In this document: in pieces, positions 35,338 to 44,136 of the stretch
Numbering within the stretch: the first letter of the stretch is position 1
How the letters are laid out: each line of letters opens with the position of its first letter
Source of the DNA: Paenisporosarcina antarctica
GTDB lineage: Bacteria; Bacillota; Bacilli; Bacillales_A; Planococcaceae
Length of the DNA: 64,000 nucleotides
Reading direction: 5' to 3'
NCBI RefSeq assembly: GCF_004367585.1
Contig: NZ_CP038015.1
Location: forward strand, 262,001-326,000
Position numbers and translations under genes: made by a program
The notes under the pieces: model-generated
Told to the model about the DNA's origin: nothing
Seen by the model: only the letters and a program-made list of their open reading frames with translations
The model's database searches: none

Positions 35338-36374
35338 TAAGTACCACCCTTTTTGCGTCCTGTCATTAATAAGAAAATAAAATAAGGTGCTCCAACAGCA
35401 GCCGTCCAAACACCAGCTGGAACTTCAATCGGAGCAAATGCAACACGTGCAATCCAGTCAGCAATAAGAACAAGAAGCGCACCAATTCCTGCTGAAAATA
35501 AAACCATGGATTGAAATTTTGGTCCAACGATTCTTCTTGCAATATGTGGAGCGAGCAAGCCTACAAATCCGATACCTCCAGCAAAGGCAACAGCTACTCC
35601 GGTTAGTCCAGTACTTACTAATAGTAATAAAATTCGGTTTAGTTGAACACGAGACCCAACTCCTGTTGCAATTTCATCTCCAAGTTCTAAAATATTCATT
35701 TGTCTACGTAACAAGAGAGAAATTGTGATAAATAATAACGCCCAAGGCATAATGACAAAAACTTGCGACCAATTTGCCCCGTATATGCTTCCAGTCGTCC
35801 AAATTGTAGCTTGGCTTGCACGATAAATGGGTCCCATTAATATCCATACAGTTGTGCCAGCTTGCATAAATGCGGCGACTGCAATCCCTATTAACAAGAG
35901 TCTAAACGGGGCAATCCCATTCTTCCATGACAATAAGAAAACAACTAATGCAGTCAAAGTAGCACCCAAAAAGGCGAATAATGGCAACCACTGAATACTC
36001 ACAGTTAATGAATTATTGTCATCTGAGAATAGAGTTAAAAATAAAACAACAGCGAAAGAAGCACCTGCTGTGATTCCTATTAAATCAGGTGAAGCAAGTG
36101 GGTTTTTCGTAATACCTTGTAAAATTGCCCCGGATACGGCTAGTGACATTCCGACAAAGAGAGCCATCACGATGCGAGGTAACCTAAAGTCGATTAAAAC
36201 AGTTCGGTCAAATTCATCTCCGAAACCAAATAGAGCAGCAACTACTTTCGTTGGAGATAATGGGAATTCTCCAGAACCAGCTGATAATAACATGACCGTA
36301 ACGACGGCAAGGAAAACAATAATTGTGGCAAAGAAGGGATGGCGAGTAAAATCAAGTCGATTGAATATTTTCAT
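35337..36374 (-). CDS. FecCD-family siderophore ABC permease, second subunit
   Basis: 345-residue inner-membrane permease of iron-siderophore importers with about 10 helices; family stretches SLAVSGAILQGITKNPLASPDLIG, GDEIATGVG (ATPase coupling region) and GIGFVGLLAPHIARRIVG are clear, the last being the conserved EAA-like cytoplasmic loop. Pairs with the preceding permease gene, from which it is separated by 3 bases. YfhA of B. subtilis is the nearest type I recognise. Confidence 0.93.
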   Translation of the reverse strand: MKIFNRLDFTRHPFFATIIVFLAVVTVMLLSAGSGEFPLSPTKVVAALFGFGDEFDRTVLIDFRLPRIVMALFVGMSLAVSGAILQGITKNPLASPDLIGITAGASFAVVLFLTLFSDDNNSLTVSIQWLPLFAFLGATLTALVVFLLSWKNGIAPFRLLLIGIAVAAFMQAGTTVWILMGPIYRASQATIWTTGSIYGANWSQVFVIMPWALLFITISLLLRRQMNILELGDEIATGVGSRVQLNRILLLLVSTGLTGVAVAFAGGIGFVGLLAPHIARRIVGPKFQSMVLFSAGIGALLVLIADWIARVAFAPIEVPAGVWTAAVGAPYFIFLLMTGRKKGGT

Positions 36375-36377
36375 TTG

Positions 36378-37376
36378 TTATATCCCCAACTTTCTGCGCG
36401 CCACAAAAATAAAGAAAGGCACCCCAATGAGAGCAGTCATAACACCTACTGGTAACTCTCGAGGCATTAATACATAGCGCCCTCCTATATCTGCAAGCAG
36501 TAAAAGAGCTGCGCCACCCATAGCAGAATAAGGAAGAATCCAACGATGATCGAGTCCAACTAATGACCGGATTAAATGTGGAATGATAATACCAACGAAT
36601 CCAATAGGACCAGCAACCGCGACAGCAGATCCAGCCAAAACAACAGCACATGCGCCGAAGAAAAACTTAATCCAAGCTGTTCGTTGACCAAGACCTACTG
36701 CAACGTCATCCCCAATACTTAATACATTCAATTCTTTCGCACGTACAAAAGCTAGCAATAGAGCAACGACCATATAAGGTAACGCGTTAACCAGTAGATC
36801 GAGTGGGCGATTAGCTACTGAACCGGCTAACCAGAATAATACTTGATCAAGAGCGGTTTCATTTAAAACTAATAATCCTTGGGTAAACGATGCAAATAAT
36901 GCTGTAATTGCGGAACCTGCCAGGGTTAATTTAAGTGGTGTAAGACCTTCGCGACCAGTGCTACTTAAGATGAATACAAGTGAAAAAGCAAAAGTTGCTC
37001 CTGCAAAACTAAGCCACATGTAGGATTGTAAACTTTGAACAGACAAAAAAACGACCCCTACAACGACAAAGAAACTGGCCCCAGCATTAACACCAAGAAT
37101 ACTTGGTGAAGACAGTGGGTTTCTCGTGATGGACTGCATAATGGCACCTGAAACACCAAGACATGCACCAACGAAGGCTGCGATCACTGCGCGAGGAAAC
37201 CGTACATCACGAATAATTATATGCTCATTTGAAGTAGTCGGATGAAAAAAAGCCAAGAACGCATCTGCCCAAGTGGTATTGGTATATCCATAAACCAAAC
37301 TAGAACTCATTAAAATAAGGATGGTCATGATGCCGATAGCAACACCCCAACTACGTGTAATATTTGTATGTAACAT
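36378..37376 (-). CDS. FecCD-family siderophore ABC permease, first subunit
   Basis: 332-residue permease, first gene of the minus-strand operon. Motifs: GACLGVSGAIMQSITRNPLSSPSILGV, GDDVAVGLGQRT and GPIGFVGIIIPHLIRSLVG. Heterodimerises with the next permease. Its start faces the siderophore-binding lipoprotein across a promoter region with a Fur box. No ATP-binding subunit gene is in the cluster, so a shared ATPase (as YusV serves YfiZ/YfhA in B. subtilis) is likely; inference. Confidence 0.93.
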   Translation of the reverse strand: MLHTNITRSWGVAIGIMTILILMSSSLVYGYTNTTWADAFLAFFHPTTSNEHIIIRDVRFPRAVIAAFVGACLGVSGAIMQSITRNPLSSPSILGVNAGASFFVVVGVVFLSVQSLQSYMWLSFAGATFAFSLVFILSSTGREGLTPLKLTLAGSAITALFASFTQGLLVLNETALDQVLFWLAGSVANRPLDLLVNALPYMVVALLLAFVRAKELNVLSIGDDVAVGLGQRTAWIKFFFGACAVVLAGSAVAVAGPIGFVGIIIPHLIRSLVGLDHRWILPYSAMGGAALLLLADIGGRYVLMPRELPVGVMTALIGVPFFIFVARRKLGI

Positions 37377-37448
37377 ATAAGACCTCTGAATTTTTTATTT
37401 AAAAAACACTTGTTGACAAGTAAAATCGTATCATATAAAGTACTAACT

Positions 37449-37467
37449 GTAAATGATTTTCATTCTC
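37449..37467. promoter_or_regulatory. Fur box in the divergent siderophore promoter
   Basis: GTAAATGATTTTCATTCTC, 14 of 19 matches to the GATAATGATAATCATTATC consensus, between the permease operon and the lipoprotein gene. Iron-dependent repression of both sides is the expected consequence. Confidence 0.75.
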
Positions 37468-37494
37468 AATTGGATGATAAAAAGGAGAAAGATT

Positions 37495-38442
37495 ATGAAG
37501 AAATTAGGTATTTTATTAATAGCTTTCATGCTACTAATTTTAGCAGCATGTGGTGAAACACAAGAAAAACCTGCGACAAGTGGTGAAGATACAGCAAAAG
37601 AGGAAAGTTACACAGTTACACATGCAATGGGAGAAACAACGATTAAAGCTGAGCCAAAACGTATCGTTGTGTTGACAAATGAAGGAGTAGAAGCTGTCCT
37701 AGCAATGGGCGTAACACCTGTTGGAGCTGTTGAAGCCTTTACAGGAGATACGTGGTATAAACATACAGCTGACCAATTAAAAGATACAAAAACAGTTGGT
37801 AACGAATCAGAACCTTCACTTGAAGCGATTGCAGCTCTTAAACCAGATTTAATAATTGGAAACAAAATGCGTCAAGAAAAAATTTACGATCAGTTGAGCA
37901 AAATAGCTCCAACTGTATTCGCCGAAACATTACGCGGAGACTGGCAAGAAAATTTCAGTCTATATTCAAAAGCAATTAATAAAGAAGACGTAGGACTAGA
38001 AAAATTGGATGCATACAATAACCGCATTGAAGATTTAAAAGTAACTTTAGGTGATCAAACGAAGCAAAAAGTATCTATGGTGCGCTTTATGGCAGGTGAT
38101 GTACGTATTTACCATAAAGACTCATTCTCAGGTGTAATTTTAGAACAACTTGGCTTTGCACGTCCTGCTGAGCAAGATTTACCTGATTTCGCAGAAAAAG
38201 GTGTAACAAAAGAACGAATTCCAGCCATGGATGGCGACATTATGTTCTATTTCACTTATGAAACTGGCGATAAGGAAGCGACAAAATTAGAAGATGAGTG
38301 GATTAACGATCCTCTGTTCCAAAACCTTGAAGTTTCAAAAGCGAAAAAAGTATTTAAAGTAGATGATGTTATCTGGAACACAGCAGGTGGTTATTTAGCT
38401 GCTGATTTAATGCTTGATGACTTGGAAACGCATTTCAAATAA
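37495..38442 (+). CDS. Iron-siderophore-binding lipoprotein (FecB/YfiY-like)
   Basis: 315-residue substrate-binding lipoprotein. Signal MKKLGILLIAFMLLILAAC with lipobox LAAC (Cys19), then the periplasmic-binding fold: RIVVLTNEGVEAVLAMGV, LKPDLIIGNKM, and the C-terminal VDDVIWNTAGGYLAADLMLDDL typical of YfiY/FhuD-like proteins. Delivers ferri-siderophore to the divergently encoded permeases. ATG 37495 has AAAAAGGAG upstream. Fur-regulated by the box at 37449. Confidence 0.92.
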   Translation: MKKLGILLIAFMLLILAACGETQEKPATSGEDTAKEESYTVTHAMGETTIKAEPKRIVVLTNEGVEAVLAMGVTPVGAVEAFTGDTWYKHTADQLKDTKTVGNESEPSLEAIAALKPDLIIGNKMRQEKIYDQLSKIAPTVFAETLRGDWQENFSLYSKAINKEDVGLEKLDAYNNRIEDLKVTLGDQTKQKVSMVRFMAGDVRIYHKDSFSGVILEQLGFARPAEQDLPDFAEKGVTKERIPAMDGDIMFYFTYETGDKEATKLEDEWINDPLFQNLEVSKAKKVFKVDDVIWNTAGGYLAADLMLDDLETHFK

Positions 38443-38522
38443 TTAAATTAGCTAGACACTACTTAAATGGACAAAACTAAAAGGTAAGTTATTTTAATGA
38501 AAAAAACTTAAAAATATTATTC

Positions 38523-38572
38523 AAGAACTAGTGTTTTGACATTATTAATTGTCAAAATACTAGTTCTTTTTA
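38523..38572 (+). terminator. Terminator of the lipoprotein gene
   Basis: AAGAACTAGTGTTTTGACA and complement (one mismatch), 8-base loop, TTTTTA. Confidence 0.9.
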
Positions 38573-38606
38573 TGATAAAATAGAAAGAAAGAAAGGGTGA
38601 ATAATC

Positions 38607-38807
38607 ATGGCAAATGGTCAAATTCGTGCAGATGTGAAACCTGGCTTACAAGTTAACGTAATTTTGAAAAATGATCAACGCTCAGGTGTTAAAACAACAG
38701 GCATAGTTAAAGATTTACTAACCAAATCGCCAAAACATCCTCACGGCATTAAAGTCCGTTTAGAAGATGGACAAGTTGGTCGCGTATGTGACATTTTATC
38801 TACTTAA
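38607..38807 (+). CDS. ywbE: YwbE family protein
   Basis: 66 residues that read as YwbE: IRADVKPGLQVNVILKNDQRSG, TGIVKDLLTKSPKHPHGIKV and a final GQVGRVCDIL. A small basic SH3-like cytosolic protein of unknown function found across Firmicutes. AAAGGGTG precedes the ATG. The next gene follows 26 bases later and may be cotranscribed. Confidence 0.92.
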   Translation: MANGQIRADVKPGLQVNVILKNDQRSGVKTTGIVKDLLTKSPKHPHGIKVRLEDGQVGRVCDILST

Positions 38808-38833
38808 TTGATCTATTTAAGGGTGGAAAATAC

Positions 38834-39229
38834 ATGAATTTTTACGTGGCATCTAGTTTTCAAAACAAAGAAGTCGTTAGAGAGGTGTCATTCCAACTCA
38901 AGAAACTTGGGTGGCATCATACATATGATTGGACACAAAATGAACAGGCAAATTCACTTGAAGACTTACAAAAAATAGGAATGCTTGAAAAACAAGCAAT
39001 TGCAGATTCAAATGTCGTCGTGGTGCTTTTACCTGGTGGAAAAGGAAGTCATATTGAACTTGGACTGGCAATTGCAGGACAAAAAAAGATTTTCCTCTTT
39101 TCGCCGAACTTAGAAGCGATGAATATGGAAACGACCAGCACGTTTTATCAACTACCCGAAGTGCAGATTTGCTTAGGGTCGATTGAGGAGTTAATTTCAA
39201 CAGTCATTATTAAAGGGACCACAAAATAG
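38834..39229 (+). CDS. Nucleoside 2-deoxyribosyltransferase-like protein
   Basis: 131-residue Rossmann-like protein: MNFYVASSFQNKEVVREV, a Gly-rich LLPGGKGSHIELGLAIAGQKK with the Glu expected of the nucleoside deoxyribosyltransferase (PF05014/YtoQ-like) fold, and a short C-terminal tail. May salvage nucleosides or bind nucleotides; the exact activity is not established. AAGGGTGG before the ATG. Between ywbE and a peptidase gene, all same strand. Confidence 0.8.
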   Translation: MNFYVASSFQNKEVVREVSFQLKKLGWHHTYDWTQNEQANSLEDLQKIGMLEKQAIADSNVVVVLLPGGKGSHIELGLAIAGQKKIFLFSPNLEAMNMETTSTFYQLPEVQICLGSIEELISTVIIKGTTK

Positions 39230-39286
39230 AATGACAAGTAATCTTCAATACAAAATCGGAAAATAATTAGGATGGGGGATGACGAA

Positions 39287-39973
39287 ATGAGACAAGTTAT
39301 TGCTTTAGGTGGTGGCGGCTTTTCAATGGAGCCAGAGAACCCTCTACTGGACCGATATATATTAAAACAATGCAAAAAAGTAAATCCTAAGATTTGCTTT
39401 ATTGCAACGGCAAGTGGTGATGCAGAGGAATATATCGAACAATTTTATGACTTCTTTAAAATGGAAAAGTGTGAACCTACACATCTTTCTTTATTTAAAC
39501 CACATACGCGAGATATTAAGAAATTTATTATGAATCAAGATATTATTTACGTTGGTGGTGGCAATACCAAAAATTTAATGGCACTGTGGCGTGAGTGGGA
39601 ACTCGATATAGCCATTCGTCAAGCCTACGACAATGGTACGATTCTTGCTGGGTTGAGTGCAGGCTCACTTTGTTGGTTTGAAGAAGGAGTAACAGATTCT
39701 TATGGTTCTGGACTTGAACCCATATCATGTCTTGGCATACTGCGAGGTAGCCACTGTCCTCACTATGATGGTGAAGAAAATCGAAGACCCGCTTATCAAA
39801 AGTTCATAAAAGAGGGAAGTATCATAAGTGGTTTTGCAGCAGATGATGGAGTGGCTCTTCATTTTATTGATGAAGAATTGGATTGTATTGTAAGCTCTCG
39901 CCCAACTGCCCACGGTTATCGCGTGGATAAAGATAAAGAAACACAATTATCCACACTATATTTAGGTTTATAG
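39287..39973 (+). CDS. Peptidase E (S51 family)
   Basis: Cytosolic aspartyl dipeptidase family, 228 residues. N-terminal VIALGGGGFS, IYVGGGNTKNLMALW and the nucleophile elbow GLSAGSLCWFE with the catalytic Ser; HCPHYDGEENR and GFAADDGVALHF complete the fold. Similar in length to B. subtilis YgaJ. The ATG at 39287 is preferred because GGGGGA lies eight bases before it; the in-frame ATG at 39272 overlaps that site. The PaiB-like gene follows 20 bases later. Confidence 0.9.
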   Translation: MRQVIALGGGGFSMEPENPLLDRYILKQCKKVNPKICFIATASGDAEEYIEQFYDFFKMEKCEPTHLSLFKPHTRDIKKFIMNQDIIYVGGGNTKNLMALWREWELDIAIRQAYDNGTILAGLSAGSLCWFEEGVTDSYGSGLEPISCLGILRGSHCPHYDGEENRRPAYQKFIKEGSIISGFAADDGVALHFIDEELDCIVSSRPTAHGYRVDKDKETQLSTLYLGL

Positions 39974-39993
39974 CAGAGAAAGTAGGGGTTAAT

Positions 39994-40614
39994 ATTTACA
40001 TCCCATCATATTTTGAAATGAAAAATCGACAAGAAATAGACGAAGTAATAACTGCCCACGGGTTTGCGACTTTAACATCTATTCATCAAGGCTCATTAAC
40101 AGCTACACATCTTCCGTTGCTGTTAAGTCATGATAAAACTGAACTAATTGGTCATTTTGCAAAAGGAAATCGACAATGGGTTGACTTGGAAGACCAAGAA
40201 GTATTGGTTGTGTTTCAAGGACCCCATTGTTACATTTCACCATCTTGGTATGAAAACCACAACACTGTTCCAACATGGAATTATGTAACGGTTCATGTAA
40301 AAGGGAAAGTTCAACTCATGAAAGAGGATGATCCACGACTATGGCAATCAATGGTCGAATTAACCGAAAAGTACGAAGAACCTTCAAGTAAATATTCTTT
40401 ACATGATGTCGAACCAGGGTATATATCCTCTTTATCAAAAGGCGTTGTTGGATTTGTTGTTTCTATCGATAACATTCAAGGGAAAGCAAAGTTAAGTCAA
40501 AACCATTCTAATGAGCGAGTAGAGCGCGTAATTGCTGCTCTAACAAAGATAGATAAATCCCATGAACAAAATATTGGGGAATGGATGGAAAAGACATCAC
40601 TACCTATAGAATAG
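39994..40614 (+). CDS. PaiB-like FMN-binding protein, apparent ATT start
   Basis: FMN-binding split-barrel protein of the PaiB/negative transcriptional regulator family (B. subtilis PaiB affects sporulation and degradative enzymes). 206 residues if started at ATT 39994: (M/I)YIPSYFEMKNRQEI, matching the conserved family start MY-P--F. No ATG, GTG or TTG gives that N-terminus; the first ATG (40018) would delete eight conserved residues. AGTAGGGG stands five bases upstream of the ATT. Other family segments: THLPLLL, GHFAKGNRQW, SPSWYENHNTVPTWNY and GVVGFVVSIDNIQGKAKLSQN. PaiB and a GNAT (PaiA-type) are often adjacent, as here. Confidence 0.88.
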   Translation: MYIPSYFEMKNRQEIDEVITAHGFATLTSIHQGSLTATHLPLLLSHDKTELIGHFAKGNRQWVDLEDQEVLVVFQGPHCYISPSWYENHNTVPTWNYVTVHVKGKVQLMKEDDPRLWQSMVELTEKYEEPSSKYSLHDVEPGYISSLSKGVVGFVVSIDNIQGKAKLSQNHSNERVERVIAALTKIDKSHEQNIGEWMEKTSLPIE

Positions 40615-40626
40615 TGGGGCAGAAAA

Positions 40627-41130
40627 ATGAAGATTCGTAAACTAATAGGAGAAGATGCTGAAGTCTATTGGAATTTGAGACTTGAAGCATTACAACAAAA
40701 TCCGGAAGCTTTTGCAACTACTTATGAAGATGCGATATCAAGATTAAACCCTTTGAAACGAGTAGCAAGTAATTTGGATGCCATAGAGGCTGCAACAATT
40801 GGTGTATTTATCGATAACGATTTAGTTGGAATAATGACAATTGCAGAAGAAGCAGCCCCTAAACTTCGTCACCGATTGAATTTGTTTGCTGTATACGTAA
40901 CTCCTAGAGTGCGTGGTAAACAAATAGGATCGGCTCTTTTGCATGCAGTAATTGATCATGCAAAAGAATTGCCACATGTGGAAAAAATTAATTTAACTGT
41001 CGTATCAACAAATATACAAGCAATTCGATTATATGAAAAAGCTGGTTTTATAGCTTTTGGTATAGAGCAACATGCAATGAAAACTGGCGATACATATGTA
41101 GATGAAGTTTACATGAGTCTGGAATGGTAG
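40627..41130 (+). CDS. GNAT acetyltransferase (PaiA-like position)
   Basis: 167 residues; the acetyl-CoA loop is in YVTPRVRGKQIGSALLHAVIDHA, followed by INLTVVSTNIQAIRLYEKAGF, the usual GNAT C-terminal motif. It follows the PaiB-like gene by 12 bases. In B. subtilis paiA encodes a polyamine/spermidine acetyltransferase beside paiB, so a similar role is possible; the sequence alone does not prove it. GTGGGG precedes the ATG. Confidence 0.88.
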   Translation: MKIRKLIGEDAEVYWNLRLEALQQNPEAFATTYEDAISRLNPLKRVASNLDAIEAATIGVFIDNDLVGIMTIAEEAAPKLRHRLNLFAVYVTPRVRGKQIGSALLHAVIDHAKELPHVEKINLTVVSTNIQAIRLYEKAGFIAFGIEQHAMKTGDTYVDEVYMSLEW

Positions 41131-41201
41131 ATGAATAAATAAGCAGAGCAAAAAGCAATTCGATATACCAGGATAAATTAATTAAAATGTGGTGATTAAA
41201 T

Positions 41202-41813
41202 ATGGAGCAAGAATACCTCTCAATTTTTGATGAAAAACATCAAAAGGTTGGAAAAAATACGAGGTCATTTATTCATAAACATGGTCTTTGGCATGAGACA
41301 TTTCATTGTTGGTTTGTCTATATTGAAAATGGTGTACCTTATCTTTATTTTCAACAAAGAAGCAAAGTGAAAGAAGATTTTCCCGGTCTTTTCGATATTA
41401 CGGCAGCAGGACACATACTCGCCAACGAAACTGTGAATGATGGAATTCGTGAAGTGAAAGAAGAACTTGGCATCAACATGAGCATGGAAGAACTCCAATC
41501 CATCGGCATTATTAAAGATAGTATTTTGCAAGAAGGGTTTATGGATAATGAATTTGCGCACACATTTATATACATTACAGAAAATAAGCATCTCCCCTTT
41601 CATCTACAGGAAGAAGAAGTAAGCGGCATATTCTCTTCACCGTTAGCCGAAGTTGCAAGATTATACGACAAGAAGGTTGCACACATTTCGTTACAGTGCA
41701 TCCATTCAAAAAATGATGACCTAATAGCAATAAATGCCACACTAAAAGATTTTGTCCCACATGGCACCGGGTATATAAATACAGTCTTGATGAGTGCGAT
41801 ACGAATAAAATGA
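41202..41813 (+). CDS. Nudix hydrolase (YfcD/isopentenyl-isomerase-like)
   Basis: 203-residue Nudix protein: the box is GHILANETVNDGIREVKEELGI (G-x5-E-x7-REVKEELGI), all metal-binding glutamates present. The N-terminus (LSIFDEKHQKVGKNTRSFIHKHGLWHETFH) matches the YfcD/IDI-like branch rather than MutT. Substrate unknown. GTGG before the ATG is a weak ribosome site. A Fur-box-like sequence lies just after the stop. Confidence 0.88.
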   Translation: MEQEYLSIFDEKHQKVGKNTRSFIHKHGLWHETFHCWFVYIENGVPYLYFQQRSKVKEDFPGLFDITAAGHILANETVNDGIREVKEELGINMSMEELQSIGIIKDSILQEGFMDNEFAHTFIYITENKHLPFHLQEEEVSGIFSSPLAEVARLYDKKVAHISLQCIHSKNDDLIAINATLKDFVPHGTGYINTVLMSAIRIK

Positions 41814-41824
41814 GTAACGTATAA

Positions 41825-41843
41825 GTTAATGATTGTCATTGTT
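41825..41843. promoter_or_regulatory. Orphan Fur-box-like sequence
   Basis: GTTAATGATTGTCATTGTT, 14 of 19 matches to the Fur consensus. No iron gene is adjacent; a terminator hairpin follows 50 bases later, so it might control a short non-coding transcript. Confidence 0.4.
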
Positions 41844-41892
41844 GATAACTTTTTTTAATTGGAATTGAGCACATAATATTGGATAAATAGAA

Positions 41893-41942
41893 AAAGAAGC
41901 TAATCATCACTATTTATATGAGTGAATATTAGCTTCTTTAAT
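41893..41942 (+). terminator. Terminator hairpin before array D
   Basis: AAAGAAGCTAAT / ATTAGCTTCTTT arms with inner CACT/AGTG pairing, then TTTAATTGTTTG. Either ends the Nudix transcript or a short Fur-controlled RNA. Confidence 0.7.
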
Positions 41943-41990
41943 TGTTTGTATTGGAGGAAATTCTTACTTATCACAATTTGAAAAAATAGG

Positions 41991-42115
41991 GTGAAAGGGA
42001 ATAAAACGTGTGCGAACGGGAATAAATCAAATTAAACAAGAATAAACTGCGTTTGAACGAGAATAAACCAATTGTGAACAGGAATAAATCACTTTAAACG
42101 GGAATAAACAACTGT
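41991..42115 (+). repeat. 21-bp direct-repeat array, GAACGGGAATAAA family, locus D
   Basis: Six units; the core starts at 41997, 42018, 42038, 42059, 42080 and 42100, steps of 20-21 bp. Preceded by AAAAATAGGGTGAAAGGGAA as at other loci. The rest of the 41814-42314 interval has no gene. Confidence 0.83.
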
Positions 42116-42314
42116 ACACTGAGGATTATTCCTATGTGTGCATCCAGTATGTTCAATATAAAAGTCCGGAAGCGCCGAATGTGTTCTTGGGGGGAGTCGT
42201 TCAGTAGTTTCACAAGCTAACAGTCACTTTTATGTTAATTAATAGATTCATCGAAACTTTTGGTTGATGTCATCCGTATTAAGAAGTAGAACATCTAAGA
42301 AATGAGGAATTCAC

Positions 42315-43982
42315 ATGGGATTAACTTTACTATATAGCATTGGAGTGGCAATTGTTTCAGCACTTTTAATCATGCCACTTACATTGCCGAAAGAAAAACG
42401 CAAAGGGATTGTTGCGGGAATCATTGGCTCAGCGGTTGTGTTAGCAATCATTGTCTTTACACTTTATTATGTAACGAATATAGATCGAAATCCATCCGCA
42501 CTATGGCCACTTGCGATTTTGGTAACCGGGATTGGCGCTTTTTCAACAAAAGGTAAAGAACAACGTGTGAAAGGTGTGCTATTCTTAGCAGCCATTGTCT
42601 TTGGAGGCTATATGTTAAGCGCTGTTTTATTTAATGCAGATGAAAAATTTGAGTCTGCACAAATGAAACAAGAAGTTGAAATTGAAGCATTTGATGAAAC
42701 TGAAACTCCAGCAAGTGTTCCGCCGAAATTTGCTCGAAATAAAATGAAAAAAGCTTTTGGTCAAGTTCCAAATACGAGTTACTACGAATTAGGTAGTTTG
42801 CAAATACAAAAAGTAAATGATGAATATGTCTATATTGCACCAGTTGAATTCTCTGGATTTTTCAAGTGGTTTAATGGAGATACGACACCAGGATATTTCA
42901 CAATGAATGCAACTAACTCTTCAGATAATCCGAAGTTTATTAAAGAAGAAATGACCTATACACCATCATCATTCTTTCAAAAGAATGTCGCGCGTCATCT
43001 ACGTTTAGAAATGCCGGAAGCGATTTTCAATGGAGCCATGCAGCTTGAAATTGATGATGAAGGAAAACCTCATTATATCCGTACATTCGGGGAATTTGTT
43101 TCTGCTCGAAACGGTTTTGAAGTAACTGGAGTAGCTGTGGTGGAGCCGCAAACTGGTGACATCAAAGCATATGCTCTAGATGAAGTGCCAGCCTTTATAG
43201 ATGGAGCAGTTTCACCAGAAACAGTAAGTTTACAAAATAGTTACTTTGGTAACTATATACACGGATACTTGAACAGTAAATTTAGTAAGAAGGATGTGAG
43301 ATTGCCTTCTGATGAAGGAACCGAAGCAAATGTCAGCCCTGTATTTAACGAGAAAGGAGAAATGTTCTACTTCACTGATTTCACGAGTCCAAAAGAAGGC
43401 GTTGATTCCATGCTTGGGTATTCTTTAACGGATGCACGAACCGGAGAAGCCACATATTTCACAGGGAATATGGAAGAATCTTATATGGATTCACAAGGTG
43501 CATTACAAATTATTGAAAAGAAATTTATTGAGAAAAAATGGTCAGGAGAAATGCCAATTCTATATAATTTTTATGGGGAGGCAAGTTGGTTAACACCTGT
43601 ACTAGATGCGAATGGCTTCTTGCAAAACTATTTTATTGTTTCAGCTGCAAATCCTGAAATATCTACTTTTGCAAACACGCCAAACGAAGCATTAAAGTTA
43701 TATAAAACGGCATTACAACGAGGCGTTAGTAGTGTAGATGGTAGTTCGAATGCAGAAGAAGAAAAGGTTAGTGGTACAGTCGAACGTGTGTACAAAGAGC
43801 GTGTCGGTGAATTCACAATCGTGTCATTCTTGCTAAATGATGGAACCAATTACTTGGTCTCCAGCGAAATATCACCGCTAGTGGTTTACTTAGAAGTGGG
43901 GGATAAAGTAACTGTGACGTATTTAAATACGGAGGAGTTATTTCTACCTGTAAAAGAGTTATCGATAACTGAATTGGACTAA
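42315..43982 (+). CDS. Membrane protein with large extracytoplasmic domain, unknown function
   Basis: 555 residues. Three hydrophobic segments at about 4-20, 33-52 and 62-78 plus one at about 88-106, then a long soluble part. The soluble part contains internal repeats of beta-rich style (FNEKGEMFYFTDF, VLDANGFLQNYFIVS) and a C-terminal OB-like stretch GTVERVYKERVGEFTIVSFLLNDG. Relatives appear in Bacillales as unannotated membrane proteins; I do not recognise a named family. GAGGAA precedes the ATG. Monocistronic, with its own terminator. Confidence 0.8.
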   Translation: MGLTLLYSIGVAIVSALLIMPLTLPKEKRKGIVAGIIGSAVVLAIIVFTLYYVTNIDRNPSALWPLAILVTGIGAFSTKGKEQRVKGVLFLAAIVFGGYMLSAVLFNADEKFESAQMKQEVEIEAFDETETPASVPPKFARNKMKKAFGQVPNTSYYELGSLQIQKVNDEYVYIAPVEFSGFFKWFNGDTTPGYFTMNATNSSDNPKFIKEEMTYTPSSFFQKNVARHLRLEMPEAIFNGAMQLEIDDEGKPHYIRTFGEFVSARNGFEVTGVAVVEPQTGDIKAYALDEVPAFIDGAVSPETVSLQNSYFGNYIHGYLNSKFSKKDVRLPSDEGTEANVSPVFNEKGEMFYFTDFTSPKEGVDSMLGYSLTDARTGEATYFTGNMEESYMDSQGALQIIEKKFIEKKWSGEMPILYNFYGEASWLTPVLDANGFLQNYFIVSAANPEISTFANTPNEALKLYKTALQRGVSSVDGSSNAEEEKVSGTVERVYKERVGEFTIVSFLLNDGTNYLVSSEISPLVVYLEVGDKVTVTYLNTEELFLPVKELSITELD

Positions 43983-43984
43983 GA

Positions 43985-44022
43985 AAATGGCTGTCTCAGA
44001 TTAATGAGACAGCCATTTTTTG
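43985..44022 (+). terminator. Terminator of the membrane-protein gene
   Basis: AAAATGGCTGTCTC / GAGACAGCCATTTTTT, 8-base loop. Confidence 0.92.
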
Positions 44023-44136
44023 TAATTAATTATAAAAATATAATTTTTTGTCAAAGTACATACTAGAGCACTATAGGAGTCGAACTAGTAAACGCTTCTA
44101 TGCTTTTTTAAGTGAAATGTTGCCCTCCCACTTTTC

